A DNA stretch of 64,000 nt from assembly GCF_016820575.1 (NCBI RefSeq), contig NZ_JAEMQH010000001.1, positions 124,001 through 188,000 on the forward strand, read 5' to 3'. Source of the DNA: Marinobacter sediminum. GTDB lineage: Bacteria > Pseudomonadota > Gammaproteobacteria > Pseudomonadales > Oleiphilaceae. Position 1 is the first letter of the stretch, and every line of letters begins with the position of its first letter. Made by a program: the position numbers and the translations under genes. The notes beneath the pieces are model-generated. The model was not told the DNA's origin and did no database searches. It saw only the letters and a list, made by a program, of their open reading frames with translations. Of the stretch, positions 38,399 through 47,535 are shown piece by piece.

Positions 38399-39331
38399 TT
38401 ACCCCTTGTACAGCCGTGGATTCATGACATCCCGCAACCAGTCACCCAACAGGTTGATGACCAACACGAGTACCACCAGCACCAGGCCGGGAATCAGGGT
38501 GATCCACCAGGAACCACTCTGGATGTAATCAAAGCCGGATTTGATCAGCGAGCCCAGGGATGGCTGGGTTTCCGGCATGCCCAGGCCGAGGAACGACAGC
38601 GCCGCCTCGGAGATGATGGCGTTGGCGATCTGCACCGTGGCGATGACGAAAATCGGCGACAGGGTGTTGGGCAGAATGTGCCGGAACATGATGCGCCGGG
38701 TGCCGAAGCCCATGACCTTGGCGGCATCGACATACTCTTTTTTCTTCTCCGCCAGCACCGAGGCACGCACCGTCCGGGCGATCTGGGGCCACTCGGCCAC
38801 GCCGATGATGAAGATCAGCATGTAGATGGCGATCTCACCAAACATCAGGTTGCCGAAGCTGGCCTTGAACACCGCGCCGACAATGATGGCGACCATCAGG
38901 GTGGAGAACGACAGCTGCACATCGGCGATGCGCATCAGGATGGAATCCACCCGGCCACCCAGGTAACCGGCCAGCAGGCCGAACAGAATACCGAGCACGG
39001 CCTGCAGCACCACGGCGCCAAAGCCGATCAGCAGGGATACCCGAGTGCCGTAGAGAATGGTGGACAGCATGTCACGGCCCTGAGCATCGGTGCCCAGCGG
39101 AAAGGCCGCATCGGCCCCGCTCATGCCCACCGGCGGCAGCTCCGAGTTCATGATGTTGATCTGTGCCAGATCGTAGGGATCGGTGGGCGCCAGCAAGGGC
39201 GCGAAGACCGCCGCGGCCACCATCAGCACCAGCACCAGAAAGCTCACAATGGCAATCTTGTCGCGCTTGAAGCTGTACCAGAGGAAGGAGTCGCGAAAGC
39301 GATCCCAGCGTGAAATCGTCGCCGTCGTCAT
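38399..39331 (-). CDS. dppC: Peptide ABC transporter permease C
   Basis: A 310-residue inner-membrane permease with about six helices; the first spans about residues 25-50. The OppBC-type N-terminal segment precedes the EAA loop EVDAAKVMGFGTRRIMFRHILPNTLSP (visible as VDAAKVMGFGTRRIMF). It overlaps dppB by 4 bp. With DppB it forms the channel of the transporter. Confidence 0.95.
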   Translation of the reverse strand: MTTATISRWDRFRDSFLWYSFKRDKIAIVSFLVLVLMVAAAVFAPLLAPTDPYDLAQINIMNSELPPVGMSGADAAFPLGTDAQGRDMLSTILYGTRVSLLIGFGAVVLQAVLGILFGLLAGYLGGRVDSILMRIADVQLSFSTLMVAIIVGAVFKASFGNLMFGEIAIYMLIFIIGVAEWPQIARTVRASVLAEKKKEYVDAAKVMGFGTRRIMFRHILPNTLSPIFVIATVQIANAIISEAALSFLGLGMPETQPSLGSLIKSGFDYIQSGSWWITLIPGLVLVVLVLVINLLGDWLRDVMNPRLYKG

Positions 39332-40377
39332 GCTTTCTTACCTGTCAGTTTTACCGTCGGGTTCACCAGGCCGTAGATCAGGTCCACGATGGTGTTGGTA
39401 ATCACGAAAATCAGTCCCACCACCATCAGGTAGGCCACGATCAATGGAATATCACTGCGGGTGATGGCTTCGAGGAACATCAACCCGACACCCGGCCATT
39501 GGAAGACCGTTTCGGTGAGGATGGTGTACGCCACCATGGTGCCAATCTGGACACCGCCCACGGTGATAACCGGCAGCATGGTGTTTTTCAGCGCGTGCAG
39601 GAAGTTGATGCGTCCCGGCTGCAGGCCTTTGGCCCGGGCATAGCGCACGTAATCGCTCTGCAGCACTTCCATCATCTCCGCCCGGATCAGCCGGATAAAT
39701 AGCGGCAGCATGATGGAGGCCAGGGAAATGGCCGGCAGAATCAGGTGCAACAGGCCGCCCTGGGAGAAGAACCCGGAGTGCCAGGTGCCGAACAGGTGAG
39801 TCAACTCGTCACCGCGGCCGTAGGACGGCAAACCACCTTCGGTCGACAGCGCGCTGTTCAGGTTCTGGCCCCAGCCGGTATCGGCAGGGAAAAGGTCCAC
39901 GGTGACACCAATGGAGAACAGCTGAATCAGGACAATGGCGGTCAGGAAGACCGGGATGGAGATCCCGACGGTGCTAACCCCCATAAAAAATTTGGAGAGT
40001 AATGCCTGGGGCCGGATGGCGGCGTAGACGCCAATGGGCACCGAGAAAAACAGGATGATCAGACTGGCGCCAATGGCCAGCTCCAAAGTTGCCGGCAGAT
40101 GCTCGAGAATGACGTCCAGTGTCGGCTTGCCGTAGAAGTAGGAAATGCCCAGATCACCCTGAACGGCATTACCGGCAAACCGCAGGTACTGGACCACCAA
40201 GGGATCGTTCAGACCCATTTCGTCCCGGATGGCTTCGCGCTCCTCTTCGGAGACCGACATACCAACCATCTGCTGAAGGGGATCGCCCAGACCATCCTGG
40301 ATGGCAAACGCAATCACACTGATCACAAACATGACCAGTATTGCTTGGGATATCCGCTGAACCAAAAACGCTAACAT
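39328..40377 (-). CDS. dppB: Peptide ABC transporter permease B
   Basis: A 349-residue permease with a first helix at residues 9-29, a large periplasmic loop and the EAA motif segment YVRYARAKGLQPGRINFLHAL (in part). It carries an insert of about 35 residues (VTVDLFPADTGWGQNLNSA) after the fourth helix that is not in every DppB. It lies 88 bp after dppA, with a hairpin in the gap. Confidence 0.94.
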   Translation of the reverse strand: MLAFLVQRISQAILVMFVISVIAFAIQDGLGDPLQQMVGMSVSEEEREAIRDEMGLNDPLVVQYLRFAGNAVQGDLGISYFYGKPTLDVILEHLPATLELAIGASLIILFFSVPIGVYAAIRPQALLSKFFMGVSTVGISIPVFLTAIVLIQLFSIGVTVDLFPADTGWGQNLNSALSTEGGLPSYGRGDELTHLFGTWHSGFFSQGGLLHLILPAISLASIMLPLFIRLIRAEMMEVLQSDYVRYARAKGLQPGRINFLHALKNTMLPVITVGGVQIGTMVAYTILTETVFQWPGVGLMFLEAITRSDIPLIVAYLMVVGLIFVITNTIVDLIYGLVNPTVKLTGKKA

Positions 40378-40420
40378 GGATAAATTCCAGAATTTGCTAA
40401 AAAGCGTGCTTCAAATAAAA

Positions 40421-40450
40421 GGCCGGCGCCGGGACGCCCCGACACCGGCC
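40421..40450 (-). terminator. Attenuator-like hairpin between dppA and dppB
   Basis: On the minus strand a 13-bp GC-rich stem (two G-U pairs, 4-base loop) is followed directly by ttttattt. It lies inside the operon, so it may reduce transcription into dppBCDF and leave the binding protein in excess, as is common for ABC importers. Confidence 0.75.
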
Positions 40451-40465
40451 CGACCTCAGAAGCGA

Positions 40466-42028
40466 TTACTCAACGACCAGGTCACCCAGGTACGGGAAGT
40501 TCATCACGTTCAGGATCGGCTCGATCTGGACGTTCTTCTTGCTGGCCCAGGCCAGGTCCTGCCAATGAAGCGGGATGAAGGCAGCTTCGTCGTACAGACG
40601 CTGCTCAACTTCCTGCAGCATCGCGGCACGCTTGTCCAGGTCAGTTTCAACGTTGGCCTTTTCAACCAGGGCGTCGAGCTCCGGGTTGCAGTAGTTGCCG
40701 GCGTTGTACTGGCCAGAACCGCTGTCGGCATCCGGGCAGAAGGTCAGGAACTCGAAGAAGTTGGCGGAATCTTCAGTATCCGCGTGCCAGCCGATCATCA
40801 TCATGTCGGCAGCGCGGTTGTCATACTCCGGCCAGTACTGGGCCTTGGGCAGAGTCTTCAGGTCCACAGTGATGTTGATGCGCGCCAGCATGGCGGCAAC
40901 CGCTTGGGCGATCTTGGCATCGTTCACGTAGCGGTTGTTCGGGGCCATCATGGTGATGGTGAAACCGTCTTCGTAGCCGGCTTCCTTCATCAGCTCCTGG
41001 GCCTTGGCCACATCGAAGCGCGGTGCCAGAGACGGGTTGTGGCCCTGGTAGCCTTCCGGCGACATCTGTGCGGCCGGAGTCGCGAAGCCCTTCATGATCT
41101 TGGCTGCGATGCCCTCCTGGTTGATGGCGTGAGCGATGGCCTGACGCACCTTCGGATTCTTGAACGCTTCAACCCGCTCCTGGTTCATGTGGAACAGGAT
41201 GATGCGGGTGCCGCTCATGGTAACCAGCGCGGAGTTCTTGTCGTTGCGGATACGCTCGAGATCGGTCGGCGGAACCGGTGCCACGAAATCAACACCACCG
41301 GACAACAGCGCAGATACACGGGTGTTGTTCTCTTTGATCGGGGTCAGCACGATCTTGCCAACGTTACCCGGAGACTCAGTGTCCCAATAGTCGTCAAAGC
41401 GCTCGAATTCCACACGCACGCCCTGCTGACGGCTGGCCACGGTGAACGGGCCGGTACCGGACATGTTGGTGGAGGCAAAAGACTTGCCGTGTTTGACGAT
41501 GGCGTCTTTGGCCTGGCCGTCTTCGGTCTTGCCACTGTAGAACTCGCTATCGAGCGGGAAAATGTAAGTCGCGGTGTTCAGCAGCAGCGGGTAAGGCTCG
41601 CTGGTGACCAGCTCGAAGGTGTAGTCGTCAATGACATTGATGCCACTGAACGGCTTGAAGATGGCTTTGAAATCCTGGCTCTGCTTCAGGCGGTTGAAGG
41701 TGAACTGGACATCTTTGGTAGTCAGTTCATTGCCTGAATGAAACTTAACGCCTTCGCGCAGCTTGAAGCGCATGGTGTTTTCGTCAATTCGCTCCCAGCT
41801 TTCCGCCAGACGACCATCAAAACCCAGCTCTTTATTCCAGCGAACCAGGGGATCAAAGGTCATATGAGAAAGCTGCAGAATACCGCCGGAAAGCTGCTCG
41901 TGAATGTCGAGCGTGACCGGGTCGGCGTCGTACGCCATTTTCAGTTCCTTGTTCGCCTCGGCAGACATCGCTACCGGGGCGGCGGCCAGGGCCATGGAAC
42001 CAACAAAAGCTGTCAGTAGTTTTTTCAT
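40466..42028 (-). CDS. dppA: Periplasmic dipeptide-binding protein
   Basis: A 520-residue precursor of the SBP_bac_5 family. The ATG at 42028 gives a clean signal peptide (KKLLTAFVGSMALAAAPVAMSA). The family start KELKMAYDADPVTLDIHEQLSGG and the blocks MRFKLREGVKFHSGNELTTKDV and VRQAIAHAINQEGIA are present (each shown in part). It delivers peptides to DppBCDF. Which peptides it carries cannot be read from sequence; related proteins also bind haem or nickel chelates. Confidence 0.94.
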   Translation of the reverse strand: MKKLLTAFVGSMALAAAPVAMSAEANKELKMAYDADPVTLDIHEQLSGGILQLSHMTFDPLVRWNKELGFDGRLAESWERIDENTMRFKLREGVKFHSGNELTTKDVQFTFNRLKQSQDFKAIFKPFSGINVIDDYTFELVTSEPYPLLLNTATYIFPLDSEFYSGKTEDGQAKDAIVKHGKSFASTNMSGTGPFTVASRQQGVRVEFERFDDYWDTESPGNVGKIVLTPIKENNTRVSALLSGGVDFVAPVPPTDLERIRNDKNSALVTMSGTRIILFHMNQERVEAFKNPKVRQAIAHAINQEGIAAKIMKGFATPAAQMSPEGYQGHNPSLAPRFDVAKAQELMKEAGYEDGFTITMMAPNNRYVNDAKIAQAVAAMLARINITVDLKTLPKAQYWPEYDNRAADMMMIGWHADTEDSANFFEFLTFCPDADSGSGQYNAGNYCNPELDALVEKANVETDLDKRAAMLQEVEQRLYDEAAFIPLHWQDLAWASKKNVQIEPILNVMNFPYLGDLVVE

Positions 42029-42245
42029 CGCGTTTTCCGTCGCTGTTTTAAGAATTTTGCGGCGCATCGGCGCAACTTCGCACCAGATGTCTGCGCTAAA
42101 AACTAGTCGGGGAATCCCGTAACAGCAATCGAAATTGCGAGTGAAGCTTATTCGTGAGGTGAATGAAGCAGTTTCAAGCGGCCTTCACGCCGCATCACGC
42201 CTGAATTCCTGAGAAGAACATTCGGATCTGTTAATGGCCGGCAGG

Positions 42246-42695
42246 TCAGTTCTTCGAGGCAATTTCCGGTGTTAACACAATATTAAACCAATAAGCCTCA
42301 ATGATTCGCATGATCTCAACCAGCCCCTCGAATCTCATGGGGACGCGTATCACGGAGGCGGCACCCAGTGCATAGAGTCGTCTGGCGTTCGGTTTCACCG
42401 GGTCTGCATAAAACACGATAACGGGCACCTGCCTTAACCCCTCCATGGCCTTGAGCCCCTCTAACCAGCCGTCCGCCTCATGGGCATTGTCCCGAATCAG
42501 GTACATCAGCAGATGGGGGTATCGAGTGAACTCTCCCCCAAGGCCTTCAGCCAACTCGTTAAACTCGGCATCATTCGCCAAAACTTTCAGGTTATGACCC
42601 AGCGAATGCATACGCAAAGCCTCCTCAAGGTTTTCACCCTCATGGCCCGCAGCGATCAACCACACATTCAACATTCTTTGGTGTGACAACAGCAT
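42246..42695 (-). CDS. Degenerate receiver-like protein at the end of the ethylene-receptor-like operon
   Basis: A 149-residue protein whose second half follows a receiver-domain pattern. MYLIRDNAHEADGW stands where receivers have LLDLNMPxxDG, so the phospho-acceptor Asp position reads Arg. VPVIVFYADPVKPNARRLYALGAASVIRVP matches the end of the fold, and the ending EIMRIIEAYWFNIV resembles that of the receiver at 44444 (LVTQVKALNAYWCSIVELP, shown as similar). The acidic pocket is also lost (IAAGH). It is probably a non-phosphorylatable pseudo-receiver. The start at 42695 is chosen by homology and because it leaves a 34-bp gap to the upstream gene. Confidence 0.7.
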   Translation of the reverse strand: MLLSHQRMLNVWLIAAGHEGENLEEALRMHSLGHNLKVLANDAEFNELAEGLGGEFTRYPHLLMYLIRDNAHEADGWLEGLKAMEGLRQVPVIVFYADPVKPNARRLYALGAASVIRVPMRFEGLVEIMRIIEAYWFNIVLTPEIASKN

Positions 42696-42729
42696 GATCC
42701 CTCCAGAGCACTTTACGCCGTGCTGTTTA

Positions 42730-44451
42730 TCAAGCAGGGCTTGCTCGCCCCACCAGTGCCCACCGGGTGGCCGCCTCAAAGGGAAGGGGCCGAGCTACCA
42801 GGTAGCCTTGACCAAGCGGACATCCCATCTTTTGCAATGTGGCCAGCTGAACCTGCGTTTCAATACCCTCAGCGACAACATCCATTCCCAGCGACTCAGC
42901 CATGGTCACAATGGCTCTGCATATTTCCGGTTCCATCAGCGCGTCCTGATCGGAGGACACGAAGCTCTTATCGATCTTGACGACGTCCACCGGGAACTGC
43001 CGCAAGTAACGCAAGGAAGAATAGCCGGTTCCAAAGTCATCGATCGCTATCTTGATGCCCAGCTCTCGTAATCGGCTCAATTCTTTGGGCACACGCCCGT
43101 GTTCCTCTACTCCGTCCAGCAGGCTTTCTTCGGTTATCTCGACCTCGATAAGATCGGTACCGATCCCCTCGGCCGAAGCGATGGACTCAAGAGCGTCAAC
43201 GAATCTGCCAGCCCTGAGCTGCAGGGGGGATACATTAATCGCTATCCGACAGTTTTCTATCCCCATCGCCTGCCACTCCTTCAGGTACTGACACGCCTTG
43301 AAAATCACCCATTCACCAATGGGCACGATTAGGCCGGTCTTCTCAGCGACGGGAATGAACTCGTCTGGAGTCACCGCCCCACTGGTCCCGCAACGCCAGC
43401 GCAGCAACGCTTCGAAACCGAGCACTTTTCGATCTTTCAGCTCCCACTGTGGTTGGAGGTATAATTCGAACTGATCATGCTCCAGAGCGTGTCTCAGACC
43501 TTTTTCAATAGAAAGATGTTTTTCCAGCTGAGTCTGGAGATTCGTGGTAAAACACTGAACCTTGCTCAATCCCCTTCGCTTTGCTTCGTAAAGAGCGAGA
43601 TCAGCTTTCTGCATCAGCTTGATTGGCGTATCGCCATTTTCAGGATACAACGCCAAACCGATGCTGGCAGATACGTTAAGTTCGTGCCCGCCAACCGGAG
43701 AGGGATGAGACACCGCCGAAACGATCTTTTGAGCGACCGCCAGAGCATCGCTGGCGCTGTGAAGGTCGTCTATCAGGATAGTGAATTCGTCACCGCCAAT
43801 CCGGGCAATGAAATCAGCCTCCCGAATCACGGACCTCAAGCGGTCGGATATCAAGACCAACAGAAGATCACCTGTCGGGTGACCCAGTGAATCATTGATT
43901 TCCTTGAAGCGATCAAGATCCATGAACAGCACCGCTAGACTGGAGCCCGAGCGCTTGCATCGTGACAGTGAACTTTCGAGAATTTCTTCAAACAGAAGCC
44001 GATTGCCCAAGCCAGTCAGCGGATCTCGCTTGACCATCCTCTCCAGCTCAAGCTCAGCGCGCTTGTGCCGCATCGCGTGACCGATGGTCCGCTCCAGCAA
44101 GGGTAAACTGAGTTCCTCTTTAGGCAGAAAATCTGCGGCACCGAGCTCAAGAACTTCGTCATCCAGTTTTTGCGAGTTCGCCCCCGTCAAAACAATAATG
44201 GGCACGGTGCAGTGCAGCTTCCTGGCTTCCAACAAGAGGTCACGAGCCGTTTCGCGCCCCAGAAAATAATCAACCAAAAACACATCGCACTCGGGGGCCA
44301 ACAATTGCGGTCGTGCTTCATCGATTGTGCTGATATGAGACACCTGGAACCTGAATCGGCTTGAGTCAAGAAGCATCTCATCAAGGATAAGAAAGTCCGC
44401 AGGGTCATCCTCTACCACGCTCACTCGGATGGTTCGCTTTACGTTATCCAT
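42730..44451 (-). CDS. Response regulator with GGDEF and EAL domains
   Basis: A 573-residue protein. An intact receiver (acidic pair in VVEDDP, phospho-acceptor Asp61 in FLVDYF) is followed by a GGDEF domain with exact RIGGDEF and an EAL domain with exact FEALLRW plus INVSPLQL, VEITEES, DDFGTGYSSL, KIDKSF and VVAEGIET. Both c-di-GMP synthesis and breakdown look possible; the receiver should decide. It overlaps the upstream receiver gene by 8 bp and is thus the likely output of the membrane kinase two genes upstream. Confidence 0.93.
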   Translation of the reverse strand: MDNVKRTIRVSVVEDDPADFLILDEMLLDSSRFRFQVSHISTIDEARPQLLAPECDVFLVDYFLGRETARDLLLEARKLHCTVPIIVLTGANSQKLDDEVLELGAADFLPKEELSLPLLERTIGHAMRHKRAELELERMVKRDPLTGLGNRLLFEEILESSLSRCKRSGSSLAVLFMDLDRFKEINDSLGHPTGDLLLVLISDRLRSVIREADFIARIGGDEFTILIDDLHSASDALAVAQKIVSAVSHPSPVGGHELNVSASIGLALYPENGDTPIKLMQKADLALYEAKRRGLSKVQCFTTNLQTQLEKHLSIEKGLRHALEHDQFELYLQPQWELKDRKVLGFEALLRWRCGTSGAVTPDEFIPVAEKTGLIVPIGEWVIFKACQYLKEWQAMGIENCRIAINVSPLQLRAGRFVDALESIASAEGIGTDLIEVEITEESLLDGVEEHGRVPKELSRLRELGIKIAIDDFGTGYSSLRYLRQFPVDVVKIDKSFVSSDQDALMEPEICRAIVTMAESLGMDVVAEGIETQVQLATLQKMGCPLGQGYLVARPLPFEAATRWALVGRASPA

Positions 44452-44881
44452 TCGGCAATTCCACAATAGAACACCAGTAAGCATTTAACGCCTTTACCTG
44501 GGTCACCAGCTTCTCAAACTCCACGGGCTTGGTAATGAACGAATTAGCCCCCAGATCGTAGCTGCTAAAGACTTCCTCTTCCCTGCTGGATGTCGTCATA
44601 ACGATGACGGGTAGATGCCTGAACTGAGGGTCCGCCCGTATTTCAGCGAGACACTCCCTTCCATCCTTCTTTGGCATATTCAGATCCAGAAGAATAAGGC
44701 CAGGCATTGGGTAACGAGACTCATCGGTGTAAGGAGGCTCACGCCTGAGGTACTTCATCAACTCAACGCCGTCATTGACAAAGAAAAGGGGGTTGAGCGC
44801 TTTTGCCTCTTCAAAGGCCTCTTTGGTTAGTAACTGATCAACAGAGTCATCATCGGCCATCAGAACTGGAACAATTTTCAT
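44444..44881 (-). CDS. Single-domain response regulator (RcpA-like)
   Basis: A 145-residue stand-alone receiver. The acidic triad is MADDD, the phospho-acceptor Asp66 is in LILLDLNMPKKDG, with Thr/Ser in VIVMTTSSREE and the Lys in FITKPVEF. It resembles RcpA-type receivers paired with phytochrome-like kinases. It overlaps the kinase gene by 4 bp and the GGDEF-EAL gene by 8 bp, so the three form a translationally coupled relay. Confidence 0.93.
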   Translation of the reverse strand: MKIVPVLMADDDSVDQLLTKEAFEEAKALNPLFFVNDGVELMKYLRREPPYTDESRYPMPGLILLDLNMPKKDGRECLAEIRADPQFRHLPVIVMTTSSREEEVFSSYDLGANSFITKPVEFEKLVTQVKALNAYWCSIVELPNG

Positions 44882-46164
44882 GCACTGCCTCCTGGTTCAG
44901 CGGCAAGCGGCAGATCAAACCGAAACTGCGCGCCTTCCCCCTCAGAACCTTGTGCGGTAATACGTCCGCCATGGCGCTCTACAATCTTGCGGCAAATAGC
45001 GAGCCCCATCCCGGTACCTTCGTACTCTCCCCTGCCATGCAGCCGCTTAAACACTTCGAAGATCTGCTCTCCGTAGGCCATATCGAATCCAATTCCGTTG
45101 TCTGACACGATGACCTCGCAACGCCCGGAGGCTTCATTCGGTCGCGCGACAACGCTAATCACCGGAGGAGTTTCCGGGGAACAATATTTGAGTGAGTTAC
45201 TCAAGAGATTCTGGATCAGCTGTCGAAGCTGTGCCGGGTCGCCGTGAACCCGACACAGATCGTCCACCTGAATCGTAGCGCCGGTTTCGTCGATGCGCAG
45301 CTGCAAATCCCGACAGGCTTCATCGACGATTCGTGCAAGATTAACGTTCTCATGCCCCTCCCGACTGGTACTGATGCGACTGTAGCCAAGCAAGCTGTTC
45401 AGCAGCGCGTCCATACGCTCCGCAGCCTCTCGAATGTAGCGCACGAATTGTTCGCCTTTTTCGTTAAATTCTCCGTACTTACCGGACATAAGCATCTGAG
45501 TGAATGCCAGCAGCTTACGCAAAGGCTCCCGAAGGTCATGGGAAGCGATGAAGGCGAACTGTTCGAGATCTTCGTTTGACCGCGTCAATGCCCGCGTCTG
45601 CTCCAACTGTTGTCTTTCCAGGCGGGACCGCTGCTCGATTTCTTGCTCCAGCCGCAGCTTGGTGCGCGTCAACTCCTCAATACGTCCCTTCAACTCAACA
45701 TGGGCTTTTTCGAGGCTCTGCTCAGAGCTGAGCCGAAGGGCAATTTCGGCCTGCAACTCATGGTTGGCAGCCTGCAGTTCCGCGGGACGCGGGAGCGAAA
45801 CGGCTTTGGGAATGAGCGGCCAGATGAGGGCTGCAGTCAGCAGGGAGACCAAGGCAGTTAATGCCTTAAGCCCTCCGGAGACGTAGTAAGCCCCGTTCCA
45901 GACATTGTAAACCGCCATCAAATGGGTCAGCCCACAGCAAAAGATAAACAGCGCAAACAGCACGAACATCCAGTCGTATTCGAGGTCTTTGCGCTTATGC
46001 AACAGCACGTATAGAGCAACAGGGATCGTGAAATAAGAAGCGGCGATGAGAGTATCGGAGACCGTATGCAGAACCACCAGGTCAGAACGCCAGAGGTAAC
46101 AGTGGCCATGCCCCATGAAGGTTGTGTCAAACCAGCTTGGAATCAGAGATAAAGCCTCACTCAT
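44878..46164 (-). CDS. Ethylene-receptor-like (copper-binding) membrane histidine kinase
   Basis: A 428-residue kinase. Residues 1-120 form a three-helix domain that aligns without gaps to the plant ETR1 ethylene-binding domain, with a constant offset of 12: Asp37, Tyr44, Pro48, Cys77 and His81 correspond to ETR1 Asp25, Tyr32, Pro36, Cys65 and His69; Cys65 and His69 bind the copper that holds ethylene. The prefix HGHCYLW and the sequence after helix 3 resemble cyanobacterial SynEtr1. A coiled coil (130-200), a DHp domain with His209 (IASHDLREPL) and an HATPase with NLLSNSLKY and DNGIGF follow. No GAF domain is present. I chose the ATG at 46164, preceded by cggag. Confidence 0.88.
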   Translation of the reverse strand: MSEALSLIPSWFDTTFMGHGHCYLWRSDLVVLHTVSDTLIAASYFTIPVALYVLLHKRKDLEYDWMFVLFALFIFCCGLTHLMAVYNVWNGAYYVSGGLKALTALVSLLTAALIWPLIPKAVSLPRPAELQAANHELQAEIALRLSSEQSLEKAHVELKGRIEELTRTKLRLEQEIEQRSRLERQQLEQTRALTRSNEDLEQFAFIASHDLREPLRKLLAFTQMLMSGKYGEFNEKGEQFVRYIREAAERMDALLNSLLGYSRISTSREGHENVNLARIVDEACRDLQLRIDETGATIQVDDLCRVHGDPAQLRQLIQNLLSNSLKYCSPETPPVISVVARPNEASGRCEVIVSDNGIGFDMAYGEQIFEVFKRLHGRGEYEGTGMGLAICRKIVERHGGRITAQGSEGEGAQFRFDLPLAAEPGGSA

Positions 46165-46383
46165 GGCAATGACTCCGCAATCGGTGCTGACCCACGGCAA
46201 CCCCCGCAATGTGATTATTGTATGTATTAAACAATAGCCAATAGGCAAAGTTGGTTCCATCAGTTTCAACGGAAGCCTACCGCTTTACTGGAGAGCTTTT
46301 CTTGATAGCTTGATGCAGGGCAATAATGAGGAAGTTAACTAGCCACCTGCCAGGCTGCTGCGATTTCACATAGCCAGGTTAAC

Positions 46384-47103
46384 CTAGGCCCAGATTAACG
46401 GGAGCATCAACGCGGTGAAGACTCCAGTCAGCCCCATCCCAAGCGAAGCGAAAGCGCCGGCCTTGTGACTGATGTCGAAGGCCCGGGCAGTGCCAATGGC
46501 GTGGCCGTTCAGGCCGAGGGCAAAGCCGAGGATGCGTTCGTCTTCTATTCCCAGGGGCCCCGCCAGCAGGTCAACAAACAAGGTGGCGAGCACGCCGGTG
46601 ACCAGCAGCCCACCCATCATCAGGGGTACGGAGCCCCTGAGTTGCTCGGTTATACCAATGGCAATCGGGGCGGTGACGGATTTGGGCGCGAGCGAGGCCA
46701 GCACGTCCGGAGTCGCACCCAAGGCCCATGCAATTACCAGCGCGTAGACGGACGCCAAAGTGGCCGCTACCGGCAAGGTGCAGACAATCGGGCGCCACAG
46801 CGCCCGAACGTGGTGCATCTGTTGATACAGGGGAATGCCGAGAGCAACCGTCGCCGGCCCCAGCAACAGCATCAGCCACTGGGCACTGTGCTGATAGCGG
46901 GCATAATCGAGCCCCAGCAAGGCAATGGTAGCGGCCAGCACCACCGCCGCCAGCACTACCGGAGGCAGCCACAGTGGCCGGCCCAGGCGGCGAAACAGCC
47001 AGTTGCCGATAAAAAAAGCACTCAGGGTCAGGCCGATCGCCAGTATCGGCGTGGCCGCCAGAGTTTCAGGCAAGGCAAGCACCCGGGGCAGCAGCTCAGT
47101 CAT
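46384..47103 (-). CDS. lrgB: LrgB/CidB family membrane protein
   Basis: A 239-residue LrgB-type protein with seven or eight membrane helices. Family segments seen: LGPATVALGIPLYQQM, SLAPKSVTAPIAIGI and the closing ALGLNGHAIGTARAF. LrgAB and CidAB act as holin-like or small organic acid (pyruvate) transport systems in other bacteria; the role here is open. It overlaps lrgA by 8 bp. Confidence 0.92.
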   Translation of the reverse strand: MTELLPRVLALPETLAATPILAIGLTLSAFFIGNWLFRRLGRPLWLPPVVLAAVVLAATIALLGLDYARYQHSAQWLMLLLGPATVALGIPLYQQMHHVRALWRPIVCTLPVAATLASVYALVIAWALGATPDVLASLAPKSVTAPIAIGITEQLRGSVPLMMGGLLVTGVLATLFVDLLAGPLGIEDERILGFALGLNGHAIGTARAFDISHKAGAFASLGMGLTGVFTALMLPLIWA

Positions 47104-47452
47104 CCGTCCTACTCCGCTCGCTCGCCCTCACCAGTGCTCGCATTAGGAACAGAGTGGTCAGTACGCTCAGCGCGGTACCGAGCAGCAGCGCCACCGCCAC
47201 CGCCAACCACTGACCCTGAAACTGGCTGACGGTAAAAAACGCACCGACCACCCCAGGCATGATGAGCAACACCAGCACCGAGATCAGGCCCTGACTGGCG
47301 CTAGCCAGCTCGTTGCTGACCCGGCCCTGCAGCATTAGGGTCAGGGTTATGAGGATCATGCCCAGCACGCCGCCACTGATCGGCAACACGAACACCAGCC
47401 GCAGCGCTTCGCCGAGCAGGAAAAACAGAACCAGAATCAGGAAACCACGCAA
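47096..47452 (-). CDS. lrgA: LrgA/CidA family membrane protein
   Basis: A 118-residue four-helix protein with the family opening MLRGFLILVLFFLLGEAL and ISGGVLGMILITLTLML, and the central IMPGVVGAFF. I chose the ATG at 47452 because it matches homologues; a GTG at 47491 is also in frame. It is first of the lrgAB pair and divergent from yaeQ, with a short shared promoter region. Confidence 0.9.
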   Translation of the reverse strand: MRGFLILVLFFLLGEALRLVFVLPISGGVLGMILITLTLMLQGRVSNELASASQGLISVLVLLIMPGVVGAFFTVSQFQGQWLAVAVALLLGTALSVLTTLFLMRALVRASERSRTDD

Positions 47453-47535
47453 CATTGAAAGGTCGTCATGCTTATCAGGGCGGAATTGCACTACACTAGC
47501 GCATACTCATAGCAAGACACCAATTCGGACCCTCT

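Noticed and set aside
37940-39313. A 457-codon plus-strand frame across dppD and dppC
   Set aside because: His- and Gln-rich antisense translation; both dpp genes are certain.
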